From LMUY01 sp964247705 (GTDB taxonomy: Bacteria > Pseudomonadota > Alphaproteobacteria > Acetobacterales > Acetobacteraceae), in assembly GCA_964247705.1 (NCBI GenBank), contig CAXTVQ010000001.1, positions 147,700-211,699 on the forward strand: a DNA stretch of 64,000 nucleotides, in the 5' to 3' direction. This document shows, piece by piece, positions 41,764-50,957 of the stretch. Below the pieces are notes generated by a model, which was not told the origin of the DNA, did no database searches, and saw nothing but the letters and a program-made list of their open reading frames with translations. Within the stretch, counting starts at the first letter, position 1; every line of letters starts with the position of its first letter. The position numbers and the translations under genes were made by a program.

Positions 41764-42891
41764 ATGCTCTCGACCAGCTTGCGCACCCGTTCCGAGTCTG
41801 CTGCTACCCCGTCGATAGCACGGCATGGGCGCGGAGCCACCGTCAATCCTGCCTCCCGGTACGATCGCCAGCATAGCGAGGCGTTTGATGACGGTTGGGG
41901 CACGCTCGAGGAGGCCTTCGCGGATCTGCCGCCGTTGCCGACAGCGTTGATCAAGGACAGCAGCCGGTCGGTCATCAGTTGGAACACGAGCCCCGATATC
42001 GGGTTTGACCGCGCCGTCAACCCCTATCGCGGCTGCGAGCATGGCTGCATCTACTGCTATGCCCGTCCGAGCCATGCCTATCTGGGCTATTCGCCCGGGC
42101 TGGATTTCGAGACCAAGCTCGTGTTCAAGCCGGACGTCGCCGAGCAGCTCGAGCGGGAACTGCGGAAGCCCGGCTATGTGGCGCGGCCTCTGGCGCTTGG
42201 CTCGAACACGGATCCGTACCAGCCGGTGGAGCGGACACTGAAGCTGACACGATCGGTCCTCGAAGTGCTGGAGCGGTTCGGCCATCCGTTGTCGATCGTG
42301 ACGAAGTCGGCTGGCGTGCTGCGGGACACCGACATCCTGGGCCGGATGGCCAAGCGCGGGTTGGTGCGGGTGTGGCTGTCGGTGACGACGCTGGACCCGG
42401 CGCTCGCCCGCAAGATGGAGCCGCGCGCCGCTGCACCGAGGCGCCGGCTGGAAGCGGTGACGGCGCTGGCGGCCGCCGGCATTCCCGTGGGCGTATTGGC
42501 CGCTCCGATGATCCCCGGCCTGAATGACGCCGAACTGGAGCGGATCCTTGCTGCGGCGGCCCAAGCAGGGGCTGCGACGTCCAACTACGTGCTGCTTCGG
42601 CTGCCTCTTGAGTTGCGGCAGATGTTCGAGGCCTGGCTTGCGCAACACTTTCCGGACCGGGCGCGCCACGTGCTTAACCTGGTGCGGGAGACGCGGGGCG
42701 GGGCATTGAACGACTCCAAGTTCCATAGCCGGTTCGGTGGCAGCGGCGTCTATGCCGATCTGTTGGCGCGGCGGTTTGCCCGTGCCGCGCGTCAACACGG
42801 GTTGTTGGAGCGGGAAGACCTGGACTGCTCGCAGTTCGCGCCACCGCCGGGTGCGGGTGGATTTGCGGAGACGCAGATGTCGCTGTTCTAG
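41764..42891 (+). CDS. PA0069-family radical SAM protein
   Basis: A 375-residue radical SAM enzyme. The 4Fe-4S motif is CEHGCIYCYA (Cys91, Cys95, Cys98) in NPYRGCEHGCIYCYARPSHA, preceded by SPDIGFDRAVNPYRG, a hallmark of the SplB-like PA0069 group. LALGSNTDPYQPVER and SIVTKSAGVLRD follow. The C-terminus ends CSQFAPPP...QMSLF, typical of the family. Start is the ATG at 41764 with a GGGGAA upstream; longer frames are noise. Reaction unknown; related to spore photoproduct lyase by sequence. Confidence 0.92.
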   Translation: MLSTSLRTRSESAATPSIARHGRGATVNPASRYDRQHSEAFDDGWGTLEEAFADLPPLPTALIKDSSRSVISWNTSPDIGFDRAVNPYRGCEHGCIYCYARPSHAYLGYSPGLDFETKLVFKPDVAEQLERELRKPGYVARPLALGSNTDPYQPVERTLKLTRSVLEVLERFGHPLSIVTKSAGVLRDTDILGRMAKRGLVRVWLSVTTLDPALARKMEPRAAAPRRRLEAVTALAAAGIPVGVLAAPMIPGLNDAELERILAAAAQAGAATSNYVLLRLPLELRQMFEAWLAQHFPDRARHVLNLVRETRGGALNDSKFHSRFGGSGVYADLLARRFARAARQHGLLEREDLDCSQFAPPPGAGGFAETQMSLF

Positions 42892-42907
42892 CCGACACTC
42901 ACGCCCG

Positions 42908-43846
42908 TTATCGTCGCCGTGGGTATGCGGCCCGGCAGATGGACATGATCGTGTCGCGTAGCCAGCGATGGGCCGGGTCGGCGTCCATGCGGGGGTGCCA
43001 CATCGCCGATATGCTGAAACCCGGTATCGGGAGCGGAAGTTCGAAGCTCTCGAGACCGGACGCGGCTGAATGATCGTCCACCATGCTGTTGCCAAGGCAT
43101 GATTGCGGAACGAGGGCCACCAACTCCGACTGACGCGCCATTCGCATTGCATCCGGGTATCCCGGCACGACCACCATGATCGTCCGCTTCAGGCCGAGTT
43201 CCAGCAGGGCACCATCGATCGGCTGGACGGCGCCCAACTCACGCGAGGCAACGACGTGGCTGCAGGCCGCGTAGCGTTCCGGCGTCACGACGCTGCCTGC
43301 CAGAAGGGGGTGGCCGACCCGGGCCACGCCGACCAGCCTGTCATGAAACAGCAGTTGCGTGCGTATTTCGGGCGCGGACGTTCCAAGCACGCCGATTTCC
43401 AGGTCGATCGACCCTTCCCGCAGCGGCCGTGCATCTTTGTCAGGCTTGGCTGCAAACCGTAGATGGATGCGCGGTGCGGTTTTGTTGATCGCGGCGACCA
43501 CAGGCGCCGCGAGGAACTCCATGAAGCCTTCGCTGACCCGGACGGTGAAGGTTAGGTCCAGTGCGGCAACGTCCAAGTGGGTGATCTGTGGCCGTAGGAT
43601 TGCCCGGACATCACGGGTCAGCCCCTGGACTTGGTCGCGCAGTTCAATGGCGCGCGGCGTCGGCACAAGCTCGCGTCCGGCGCGCACCAAGAGCTTGTCG
43701 CCCGTTGCCGAACGAAGCCGCGCGAGCGTTCGGCTCATGGCGGAAGCGCTCAAGCCGAGGCGACGGGCTGCCTCCGTCACACTGTTCTCGGCGAGCAACG
43801 CATCCAATGCGAGCAGAAGATTGAGGTCCACATCTGCGTCGTCCAT
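42908..43846 (-). CDS. LysR-family transcriptional regulator
   Basis: A 312-residue regulator. The HTH is at about 5-65 (LNLLLALDALLAENSVTEAA, RRLGLSASAMSRTLARLR), the effector domain at about 90-300. It starts at the ATG at 43846, ahead of LNLLLALDALL, the usual N-terminus; the longer frame is not needed. It is divergent from the SDR gene across 131 bases, which makes that gene its likely target. Confidence 0.93.
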   Translation of the reverse strand: MDDADVDLNLLLALDALLAENSVTEAARRLGLSASAMSRTLARLRSATGDKLLVRAGRELVPTPRAIELRDQVQGLTRDVRAILRPQITHLDVAALDLTFTVRVSEGFMEFLAAPVVAAINKTAPRIHLRFAAKPDKDARPLREGSIDLEIGVLGTSAPEIRTQLLFHDRLVGVARVGHPLLAGSVVTPERYAACSHVVASRELGAVQPIDGALLELGLKRTIMVVVPGYPDAMRMARQSELVALVPQSCLGNSMVDDHSAASGLESFELPLPIPGFSISAMWHPRMDADPAHRWLRDTIMSICRAAYPRRR

Positions 43847-43977
43847 GGCTCGAGTGTAGACGATCCGATCAGCCTGACATAGCGTCGAGTGCAACTATAC
43901 TTTGCTTGTATTGCGTCTGGCGCTTGAGGCTAAGCAACTCCTATCTGCGGTCAGCCAGCCAACGAAAGAGACCGATC

Positions 43978-44688
43978 ATGCCCATCGCCGATCCTGCCGG
44001 AACGATCCTGCTCATCGGCGCCTCGCGCGGCCTCGGCCACGCCATGGCCGCCGACTTCCTGAAAAAGGGGTGGAGCGTCATGGGCACGGTTCGCGGAGGG
44101 GGGACCCGGACGTTGCTGCACGACCTGGCGGACGAATACGAAGGCCGAGTCGAGATCGAGATCCTGGACATCCGCGAGGCGGATCAACTTGCGGCACTGC
44201 ACGGCCGCCTGTCGGGCCGGATTTTCGACATGCTGTTCGTCAACGCCGGCACGACCAACCCGGACGTCACGGAGACGATCGGCCAGGTGTCGACCGGAGA
44301 CTTCGTCGACCTCATGATCACCAATGCGCTGAGCCCGATGCGCGTCATCGAGACCCTGGAGCGTTGCGTTTCGCTTACGGGGCTAATCGGGGTGATGTCC
44401 TCCGGGCAGGGCAGCATCAGCAACAACGAAACGGGGCTGCGCGAAGTCTATCGCGGCAGCAAGGCGGCCCTGAACATGTTCATGAGGAGCTTTGCCGCCC
44501 GCCAAGCCGGCACACCCCGCGCGATGGTGGCGATGGCGCCGGGTTGGGTCCGCACCGCCCTGGGCGGGCCGGAGGCGCGCCTGACCATTGAAGACAGCGT
44601 GCCGAACCTCGTCAATGTCCTGCTGGAGAAGCGGGAGCGGCCCGGCCTGGAATACCTCGATTATCTCGGCCGCACCGTCCCCTGGTAG
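43978..44688 (+). CDS. Short-chain dehydrogenase/reductase
   Basis: SDR of 236 residues. Cofactor loop LLIGASRGLGHAM, LFVNAGTTNPD, and catalytic Tyr-Lys in EVYRGSKAALNMF; the catalytic serine is in GVMSSGQGSIS. The start ATG has AAAGAGA upstream. Likely controlled by the divergent LysR gene. Substrate unknown. Confidence 0.92.
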   Translation: MPIADPAGTILLIGASRGLGHAMAADFLKKGWSVMGTVRGGGTRTLLHDLADEYEGRVEIEILDIREADQLAALHGRLSGRIFDMLFVNAGTTNPDVTETIGQVSTGDFVDLMITNALSPMRVIETLERCVSLTGLIGVMSSGQGSISNNETGLREVYRGSKAALNMFMRSFAARQAGTPRAMVAMAPGWVRTALGGPEARLTIEDSVPNLVNVLLEKRERPGLEYLDYLGRTVPW

Positions 44689-44732
44689 CATTTCGCTTTC
44701 CCGAACCCGGCTCGCCTGCTAGCCGTTCGGCA

Positions 44733-45392
44733 ATGCCCGACTACAGCATCGAGACCGAGCATGGCGGCCGGGTGGCCGGGGTGGACGAAGTGGGGCGCGG
44801 CCCGCTAGCCGGTCCCGTGGTCGCCGCCGCGGTCGTGTTTCCAATGGGGCTCACGCCAGCCTTGGCTGAAATGCTCGATGATTCGAAGAAGCTGACCGCA
44901 GAGCAGCGTAATATGGCCTACGCTGCGCTGTTCGCATCGGGGCTGGCCGAGATCGGGGTCGGCGCCGCCTCGGTGGCGGAGATTTCCCGGATCAATATCC
45001 TGCAGGCTGCGCTGCTGGCGATGCATCGCGCCGTCTCCCGGCTGCCTACGCTGCCCGACATCGCGCTGGTGGACGGCAACCAGAAGCCGCGCCTGGCTTG
45101 CCCGGTGCGCTGCGTGATCGGCGGGGACGCGCTGTGCCTGTCGATCGCGGCTGCTTCGATCGTGGCCAAGGTGGTGCGGGACCGCGCCATGACCCGGCTG
45201 TCCACGCGCTTCCCCTTGTATGGCTGGCACAGCAACGCCGGCTACTCCACCCCGCCACACCGGGCCGCCATCGCGCAACACGGCCCATGCCGCCATCACC
45301 GGCCGAGTTTCGGAGCGGTGCGTCTGCATATCGCAGCTCTCGAGAGCGGCACGGGCATCGAGGCCGAACTGGATCTAGCCGCCGCCGATTGA
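44733..45392 (+). CDS. rnhB: Ribonuclease HII
   Basis: Removes RNA from RNA-DNA hybrids and ribonucleotides from DNA. 219 residues with the DEDD acidic residues in AGVDEVGRGPLAGPV (Asp, Glu), IALVDGN (Asp) and AKVVRDRAM (Asp). Normal length. Neighbour of ccrM, an arrangement common in alphaproteobacteria. Confidence 0.96.
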   Translation: MPDYSIETEHGGRVAGVDEVGRGPLAGPVVAAAVVFPMGLTPALAEMLDDSKKLTAEQRNMAYAALFASGLAEIGVGAASVAEISRINILQAALLAMHRAVSRLPTLPDIALVDGNQKPRLACPVRCVIGGDALCLSIAAASIVAKVVRDRAMTRLSTRFPLYGWHSNAGYSTPPHRAAIAQHGPCRHHRPSFGAVRLHIAALESGTGIEAELDLAAAD

Positions 45393-45446
45393 CGCGGCTT
45401 CCGGGCGACCGCCAGATTGGCCGCTTCAACCCCGAGGGAAGCCGCG

Positions 45447-46514
45447 TTGGAAGTCGTCCGCGAACTGCCGCTGGACCAGGTGCTGCTGGGCGACTGCGTG
45501 CGCATGATGGAAATGCTGCCGCCCGCCTCGGTCCACTGCGTCTTCGCCGACCCGCCCTACAACCTGCAGCTCCGTGGCGAGCTGCGCCGGCCGGACGACA
45601 GCCTGGTGGACGGGGTGGACGATGACTGGGACCGCTTCACCGACTTTGCCGAGTATGATGCGTTCACCCGCTCCTGGCTGGAGGAATGCCGGCGGCTGCT
45701 GCGCAAGGACGGCACGATCTGGGTGATCGGCGCCTACCACAACATCTTCCGGATCGGGGCCATCCTGCAGGATCTGGGTTTCTGGATCCTTAACGACGTG
45801 ATCTGGCGCAAGACCAACCCGATGCCGAACTTCCGCGGGCGCCGCTTCACCAACGCCCACGAGACGATGATCTGGGCGGCGCGTGGGCGGGATAGCCGTT
45901 ACAAGTTCAATTATCATGCCATGAAGGCGCTGAACGACGACCTGCAGATGCGCAGCGACTGGTTCCTGCCGCTGTGCACGGGGCCGGAGCGGCTGCGCAA
46001 CCAGCACGGGCTGAAACTGCATCCGACGCAGAAGCCGGAGGCGCTGCTGCACCGGGTGCTGCTGGCGTCCACGGCGCCGGATGACATCGTGCTGGACCCG
46101 TTCCTGGGCACGGGCACGACTGCGGCGGTGGCGAAGCGGCTCGGGCGGCACTTCATCGGGATCGAGCGGCACCCGGCCTATGCGGAGGCGGCGATCGGCC
46201 GGGTGCGGCGGGAGCGCGCGGCGCCGCTGGCGGGGCTGGTGACGGCGCCTTCGCGGCGGGACCAGCCGCGGGTGCCGTTCGGCAGTTTCGTGGAGCGGGG
46301 CATCGTGGCGCCGGGGACGGAGCTGCGGGACCGGACGCGCAAGGTCATTGCCACGGTGATGGCGGATGGAACGCTGGCGAGCGGGGCGCACACCGGGTCG
46401 ATCCACAAGGTCGGGGCGGCGGTGCAGAACGCGCCGGCGTGCAACGGGTGGACATTCTGGCATTTCGAGCGGGATGGGGCTTGGGTGCCGATCGACGTGT
46501 TGCGGACGTCATGA
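45447..46514 (+). CDS. ccrM: Cell-cycle DNA adenine methyltransferase CcrM (GANTC)
   Basis: Beta-class N6-adenine methyltransferase, 355 residues. Catalytic DPPY at 35-38 (VFADPPYNLQL), the SAM loop DPFLGTGTTAAVAKRLGR, target-recognition region between them, and a C-terminal RAMA-type domain about 265-355 (DGTLASGAHTGSIHKVGA, NGWTFWHFE). I use the TTG at 45447 with AGGGA seven bases upstream; this gives the length of Caulobacter CcrM (358). A TTG 30 bases further upstream is the only alternative. It methylates GANTC in hemimethylated DNA late in the cell cycle in known members. Confidence 0.95.
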   Translation: MEVVRELPLDQVLLGDCVRMMEMLPPASVHCVFADPPYNLQLRGELRRPDDSLVDGVDDDWDRFTDFAEYDAFTRSWLEECRRLLRKDGTIWVIGAYHNIFRIGAILQDLGFWILNDVIWRKTNPMPNFRGRRFTNAHETMIWAARGRDSRYKFNYHAMKALNDDLQMRSDWFLPLCTGPERLRNQHGLKLHPTQKPEALLHRVLLASTAPDDIVLDPFLGTGTTAAVAKRLGRHFIGIERHPAYAEAAIGRVRRERAAPLAGLVTAPSRRDQPRVPFGSFVERGIVAPGTELRDRTRKVIATVMADGTLASGAHTGSIHKVGAAVQNAPACNGWTFWHFERDGAWVPIDVLRTS

Positions 46515-46544
46515 TGCAGCGGGTTTGGTGGGCCGAAGCCCACC

Positions 46545-46859
46545 TTACGGTTGCAGGGCGCCGGGTTGCTTGACCTCGATCTCCACGAAGCTGATCGGGT
46601 GGGGGGAGCCGTTCATGACGTCGTGCTTGATGCCGGCAGGGCGCATGTAGGCTTGGCCGCGGGCGAGCGGCACGTCCGTCACCGTGACGCCGTCGTGCAC
46701 ACGCAGGGTGCCGGCTACGAGCATGGTGACGAAGTAAGGCCAGCCGTGCTCGTGCCAGCCGGTCACGGCGCCGGGTTCGAAGTCCCAACGGGTGATGCGC
46801 AGCGTGGCGTCGTCCTGCTGGACGGTGGGCACGGCTGGTATTGTGCAGGCGAAAGCCAC
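46545..46859 (-). CDS. Small cupin-domain protein
   Basis: A 104-residue single cupin: ITRWDFEPGAVTGWHEHGWP carries the first His motif and GQAYMRPAGIKHDVMNGS the second His. A metal site is likely; the reaction is unknown. The GTG start directly follows the ilvD stop (TAG GTG), so it is translated by coupling with ilvD. No separate ribosome-binding site is clear. Confidence 0.82.
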   Translation of the reverse strand: MAFACTIPAVPTVQQDDATLRITRWDFEPGAVTGWHEHGWPYFVTMLVAGTLRVHDGVTVTDVPLARGQAYMRPAGIKHDVMNGSPHPISFVEIEVKQPGALQP

Positions 46860-48584
46860 CTAGATGTCCGGGTAGCTGTGGGTTTCGGCGGCGCCGCCCG
46901 GGTGGGTGACGGCGCCAAGATGGGCGGGGCCGACGAGCTGGGCGAATTTCCAGATCGCGCCGCTATTGTAGTCGGTGCCGCGCGGCTTCCAGGCGGCGCG
47001 GCGCTCGGCCCACTCGGCATCGGACAGGTTGGCGTCGATGGTGCCCGCCGCCGCGTCCAGCACGATGTGGTCGCCGGTGCGCAACAGGGCGATCGGGCCG
47101 CCGACCGCCGCCTCGGGGCCGACATGGCCCACGCAGAAGCCGCGGGTGCCGCCCGAGAACCGGCCGTCGGTGATCAGGGCCACCGACTCACCCATGCCCT
47201 GGCCGTAGATGGCGCTGGTGGTTGACAGCATCTCGCGCATGCCGGGTCCGCCGCGGGGCCCCTCGTAGCGGATGACGATCACGTCGCCGGCCTTGTAGGC
47301 GCGCTCCTGCACGGCGGCGAAGGCGTCCTCCTCGCAGTCGAAGCAAAGCGCGGTGCCTTCGAAGCGCTGCCGGGCCATGCCGGCGACCTTCACGATGGCG
47401 CCGTCCGGGGCGAGGTTGCCGCGCAGGCCGACCACGCCGCCGGTGGGGGTGATCGCGCGTGACACGGGGTAGACGACGTCCTGGTCGGTCGGGAAGACAA
47501 CGTGCTCGTGGTTCTCGGCGAGCGTGCGGCCGGTGACGGTCAGGCAGTCGCCGTGCAGCAGGCCGCCGTCCAGCAGCGCCTTGATGATGACGGGGATGCC
47601 GCCGATCTTGTGCACGTCGAGCGCCACATATTTGCCGCCGGGCTTGAGGTCGGCGATGTACGGGGTGCGGCGGAAGATGTTCACCACGTCGTCCATGGTG
47701 AACTTGATGCCGGCCTCGTGCGCCATGGCGGGGAGGTGCAGGCCGGCATTGGTGCTGCCGCCGGTTGCGGCGACCACGACGGCGGCGTTCTCGAAGGCTT
47801 CGCGGGTGCAGATGTCACGCGGGCGCAGATTGCGCTCGAGCAGGTGCATGACGGCGCGTCCGCTCTCGGCGGCCCAGCGGTCGCGGTCCTCGTAGGGGGC
47901 GGGCGCGCCGGCGGATCCGGGCAGTGCGAGGCCGATCGCCTCGGAGACGGTGGCCATCGTGTTGGCGGTGAACTGTCCGCCGCACGCGCCGGCGGAGGGG
48001 CAGGCGACGCATTCCAGCTCGTGCAGTTCCTCGTCGGTCATGGTGCCGGCGGCGTGGCGGCCGACCGCCTCGAACACGTCCACGACGGTGACGTCCTTAC
48101 CCTTGTAGCTGCCGGGGAGGATGGAGCCGCCGTACATGAACACGGAGGGCACGTTGAGCCGCAGCATGGCCATCATCATGCCGGGCAGGGATTTATCGCA
48201 CCCGGCGAGGCCGACCAGCGCGTCGTAGGAGTGGCCGCGGACGGTGAGCTCGACGGAATCCGCGATGCACTCGCGGGAGACCAGGGAGGATTTCATCCCC
48301 TGGTGGCCCATGGCGATGCCGTCGGTGACGGTGATGGTGGTGAACTCGCGCGGGGTGCCGCCGCCTTCGATCACGCCGGTCTTGACCGACTGCGCCTGGC
48401 GGGAGAGGGCGATGTTGCAGGGGGCGGCTTCGTTCCAGCAGGTGGCGACGCCGACGAAGGGCTGATTGATCGCGTCCTCGCCGAGGCCCATGGCGTAGTA
48501 GTAGGAGCGGTGGGGCGCGCGGCCCGGGCCCTCGGTCACGTGGCGGGACGGCAGGCGGGACTTGTCCCAGCGTTTTGTCAGCAA
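46860..48584 (-). CDS. ilvD: Dihydroxy-acid dehydratase
   Basis: Fe-S dehydratase of branched-chain amino-acid synthesis, 574 residues. The cluster cysteines are in ATCWNEAAPCN, VGLAGCDKSLPGMMMA and ACPSAGACGGQFTANTM. GGSTNAGLHLPAMAHEAG and FSGGTRGFCVGHVGPEA are typical. Length is normal. Other ilv genes are not in the window. Confidence 0.97.
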   Translation of the reverse strand: MLTKRWDKSRLPSRHVTEGPGRAPHRSYYYAMGLGEDAINQPFVGVATCWNEAAPCNIALSRQAQSVKTGVIEGGGTPREFTTITVTDGIAMGHQGMKSSLVSRECIADSVELTVRGHSYDALVGLAGCDKSLPGMMMAMLRLNVPSVFMYGGSILPGSYKGKDVTVVDVFEAVGRHAAGTMTDEELHELECVACPSAGACGGQFTANTMATVSEAIGLALPGSAGAPAPYEDRDRWAAESGRAVMHLLERNLRPRDICTREAFENAAVVVAATGGSTNAGLHLPAMAHEAGIKFTMDDVVNIFRRTPYIADLKPGGKYVALDVHKIGGIPVIIKALLDGGLLHGDCLTVTGRTLAENHEHVVFPTDQDVVYPVSRAITPTGGVVGLRGNLAPDGAIVKVAGMARQRFEGTALCFDCEEDAFAAVQERAYKAGDVIVIRYEGPRGGPGMREMLSTTSAIYGQGMGESVALITDGRFSGGTRGFCVGHVGPEAAVGGPIALLRTGDHIVLDAAAGTIDANLSDAEWAERRAAWKPRGTDYNSGAIWKFAQLVGPAHLGAVTHPGGAAETHSYPDI

Positions 48585-48737
48585 GACGGTGTTTCCTCTT
48601 TCGCAGGCGCTGATGCGTATATCGGCCTCATCGTGCGGTCCGGCAACTCGCGGGTGGCGGGTGGCGGGCGATGGACCTTGCCGCTGCCAAAATATTGACG
48701 GCGGACCACCGCGCGCGATATGTGCCGCACCCCTGGT

Positions 48738-48814
48738 GGCGGACGTAGCTCAGTTGGTAGAGCGCCGGTTTGTGGTACCGGTTGTCGCGGGTTCGATCCC
48801 CGTCGTTCGCCCCA
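48738..48814 (+). tRNA. tRNA-His (GTG)
   Basis: Cloverleaf by eye: an extra G at position -1 (48738) opposite C73, seven-base acceptor GCGGACG/CGTTCGC, D arm GCTCAGTTGGTAGAGC, anticodon stem CCGGT/ACCGG around loop TTGTGGT with anticodon GTG (48772-48774), T arm GCGGG-TTCGATC-CCCGT, and an encoded CCA. The G-1:C73 pair is the histidine identity mark. Confidence 0.97.
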
Positions 48815-48865
48815 GGTGTGTTTCGCATTGCTCTCGAGCGCCTGCATACCCCTGAGGAGCATGCC

Positions 48866-49024
48866 GTGAGTGATCAGCCTGACATTCTGATGCTGGCTTA
48901 CCATGGGCGGGCCGACCTACGGTCCGATCGGCTTTTCCAGGACGTGGTCGAGGTCAAAGTACGTTCGGGATTTCCGGAGCGGCAATACAGCCCGATCTCC
49001 TGCCGGCTCGATACGGCTGACTGA
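48866..49024 (+). CDS. Possible small protein between tRNA-His and mobA
   Basis: A 52-codon frame from a GTG with GAGGAG about eight bases upstream (MSDQPDILMLAYHGRADLRS, ending CRLDTAD). It ends in the region just before mobA. No domain is recognised and the composition is unremarkable, so it may be chance. Kept because it has a clear Shine-Dalgarno. Confidence 0.3.
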   Translation: MSDQPDILMLAYHGRADLRSDRLFQDVVEVKVRSGFPERQYSPISCRLDTAD

Positions 49025-49046
49025 GGCGGGCGATCCCGCGCCTGCC

Positions 49047-49631
49047 TTGGTCCTGGCAGGCGGTCAGGCGACGCGGATGGGTGGCGGGGATAAACCGCTG
49101 CTTCGCCTCGGCGGGCAAACATTGCTGGCCCGCATCCTGGCTACCCTCGCACGCGATCACCGGTTCATCGCCGTGTCCGCTAACGGCGACCCGGCGCGCT
49201 TCGGGCTGGCTTTGCCGATCCTGCCCGATCTTATTCCGGGCCAAGGCCCGCTCGGCGGGGTGCTCGCCGGGTTGGAGTGGGCGGCTGGAATGGGGGCCCC
49301 TGCCCTGCTCACGGTTCCTGGGGACACACCGCTGATCCCGCCGGGTCTGGCCGCCGCACTCGCGCCGGGGCCGGCGGTGGCGGAGAGCGGCGGGCGGCGG
49401 CATCATCTGGTGGCACTTTGGCCGACGGGGTGCGCTCCGGCGTTGCGGGTTTGGCTGGAGACGCCGGGCCCCCGTAGCGTGCGCGCGTTCGCCGAGACGC
49501 TGGGCATGCGGCCCGTGCCGTTTGCTGGCGATCCGTTTGCCAACGTGAACACGGCGGCCGATTTGACCGCGCTGGAGGCTCGGTTGGCGGCTTCGGATTG
49601 CGCCCGCCCTCACCCCGGCCCTCTCCCGTGA
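49047..49631 (+). CDS. mobA: Molybdenum cofactor guanylyltransferase MobA
   Basis: Transfers GMP to molybdopterin. LAGGQATRMGGGDKPLLRLG is the nucleotide-binding N-terminus, followed by IPDLIPGQGPLGGVLAGL-like ILPDLIPGQGPLGGVL, TVPGDTPLIP, and FANVNTAADL at the C-terminus. I place the start at the TTG at 49047; an ATG at 48903 would add 48 residues that look non-coding. About 194 residues, close to the family. The last codons, encoding PHPGPLP, and the stop are supplied by the repeat at 49606-49650. Completes a Moco path with moaC and moeA, though PaoABC-type enzymes usually carry the cytosine form, made by MocA. Confidence 0.88.
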   Translation: MVLAGGQATRMGGGDKPLLRLGGQTLLARILATLARDHRFIAVSANGDPARFGLALPILPDLIPGQGPLGGVLAGLEWAAGMGAPALLTVPGDTPLIPPGLAAALAPGPAVAESGGRRHHLVALWPTGCAPALRVWLETPGPRSVRAFAETLGMRPVPFAGDPFANVNTAADLTALEARLAASDCARPHPGPLP

Positions 49632-49650
49632 AGGACGGGGGACGGAGAAG
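49606..49650. repeat. Palindromic intergenic repeat, 45 bp (GCCCTCACCCCGG type), overlapping mobA 3-prime end
   Basis: This 45-base unit matches 57504-57548 at nearly every position. Its core CTCTCCCGT-GAAGG-ACGGG folds into a hairpin, less perfect here than in the other copy. It overlaps the last 26 bases of mobA and gives the stop TGA. Confidence 0.85.
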
Positions 49651-49724
49651 CTTGGCGTCCGCTGTCGCGCAGTGGCATGTGACGTGCTTCGCTGCGGGAC
49701 ACAACGATTCGGGGATGCAGGCGA

Positions 49725-50957
49725 ATGACGCGTTTTTGGATGGTGGCAGCCATGCTCGCCGCCGGGCTGGCGACCGCTCGGGCCGAGGACATCACCATCG
49801 GCGCGATCTATCCGCTGACGGGCAACGCGGCGCAGATCGGGGCGGACGCGCAGGCGGCGATCGGGGTGATCACGGACATCATCAACACCGACCACGCACC
49901 GATCCCGATGCTGCTCGGCCACGGCGGTGGGCTGCCGCATATGCAGGGTGCCCATATCCGCGTCATCTTCGCCGACCACCAGAATGATCCGCAGAAGGCC
50001 CGCGCCGAGGCCGAGCGGCTGATCACGCAGGAACATGTGGTGGCCTTGGTCGGCAGCTATACCAGCGCCACTGCGGCCACGATCAGCCAGGTGGCGGAGC
50101 GGTACGAAGTGCCCTACATGGCACTCGACAACTCCTCGCCGTCGCTGAACCAGCGCGGGCTGAAGTGGTTTTTCCGCACCAGCCCGCACGACATCATGTT
50201 CACCCAGGCGATGTTCGACTTCATGAAGGCCGAGGGCGAGAAGACCGGGCACCCGGTGCATTCCGTGTCGCTGTTCTATGAGGACAGCATTTTCGGGACC
50301 GACAGCTCCAACGTGCAGCGCAAGATGGCGGACGCGGCGGGGATGAAGGTGGCGGCGGACATCAAATACCGCGCGAACTCGCCCTCGCTGTCGTCTGAGG
50401 CGCAGAAGCTGAAGGCGGCGGATGCGGACGTGGTGCTGCCATCGTCCTACACGTCGGACGCGATCCTGCTGCTGCGGTCGGATAACGAGGTGGGGTATCA
50501 CCCAACGATCCTGGCGCAGGCCGCCGGGTTCCAGGAGCAGTCGTTCCTCAGTGCGGCGGGTCCGTTGGCCGAGGGCGTGATGAGCCGCAGCAGCTTCGCG
50601 CTGGACGCCGACAAGACGCGCCCGGCGATCGCGGCGGTGAACGCGATGTACCGGGCGAAGTCGGGCAAGGACCTGAACGACAACACGTCCCGCCAGATCG
50701 TGGGGGTGGAGATCCTGGCGGACGCAATCGACCGCGCCGGGTCCAGCAAGCCCGAGGACATCCGGGTCGCCTTGACCAAGACGGACGTGCCGGGCGACCA
50801 GACGATCATGCCCTGGCAAGGTGTCAAGTTTGACAGCACGGGGCAGAATACCGAGGCCACGCCCGTAATCCAGCAGATCAAGGATGGCACGTACCACACG
50901 GTGTACCCGTTCGACATCGCGGTGCAGGCGCCCGTGTGGACGGTTGGCGCCAAGTAA
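49725..50957 (+). CDS. HAAT-family substrate-binding protein (second transporter)
   Basis: Periplasmic binding protein of 410 residues with signal MTRFWMVAAMLAAGLATARA. ITIGAIYPLTGNAAQIGADA and ALVGSYTSATAATISQVAER are family marks. First gene of a five-gene operon on the plus strand. Its stop TAA abuts the TTG of the permease gene. Confidence 0.93.
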   Translation: MTRFWMVAAMLAAGLATARAEDITIGAIYPLTGNAAQIGADAQAAIGVITDIINTDHAPIPMLLGHGGGLPHMQGAHIRVIFADHQNDPQKARAEAERLITQEHVVALVGSYTSATAATISQVAERYEVPYMALDNSSPSLNQRGLKWFFRTSPHDIMFTQAMFDFMKAEGEKTGHPVHSVSLFYEDSIFGTDSSNVQRKMADAAGMKVAADIKYRANSPSLSSEAQKLKAADADVVLPSSYTSDAILLLRSDNEVGYHPTILAQAAGFQEQSFLSAAGPLAEGVMSRSSFALDADKTRPAIAAVNAMYRAKSGKDLNDNTSRQIVGVEILADAIDRAGSSKPEDIRVALTKTDVPGDQTIMPWQGVKFDSTGQNTEATPVIQQIKDGTYHTVYPFDIAVQAPVWTVGAK

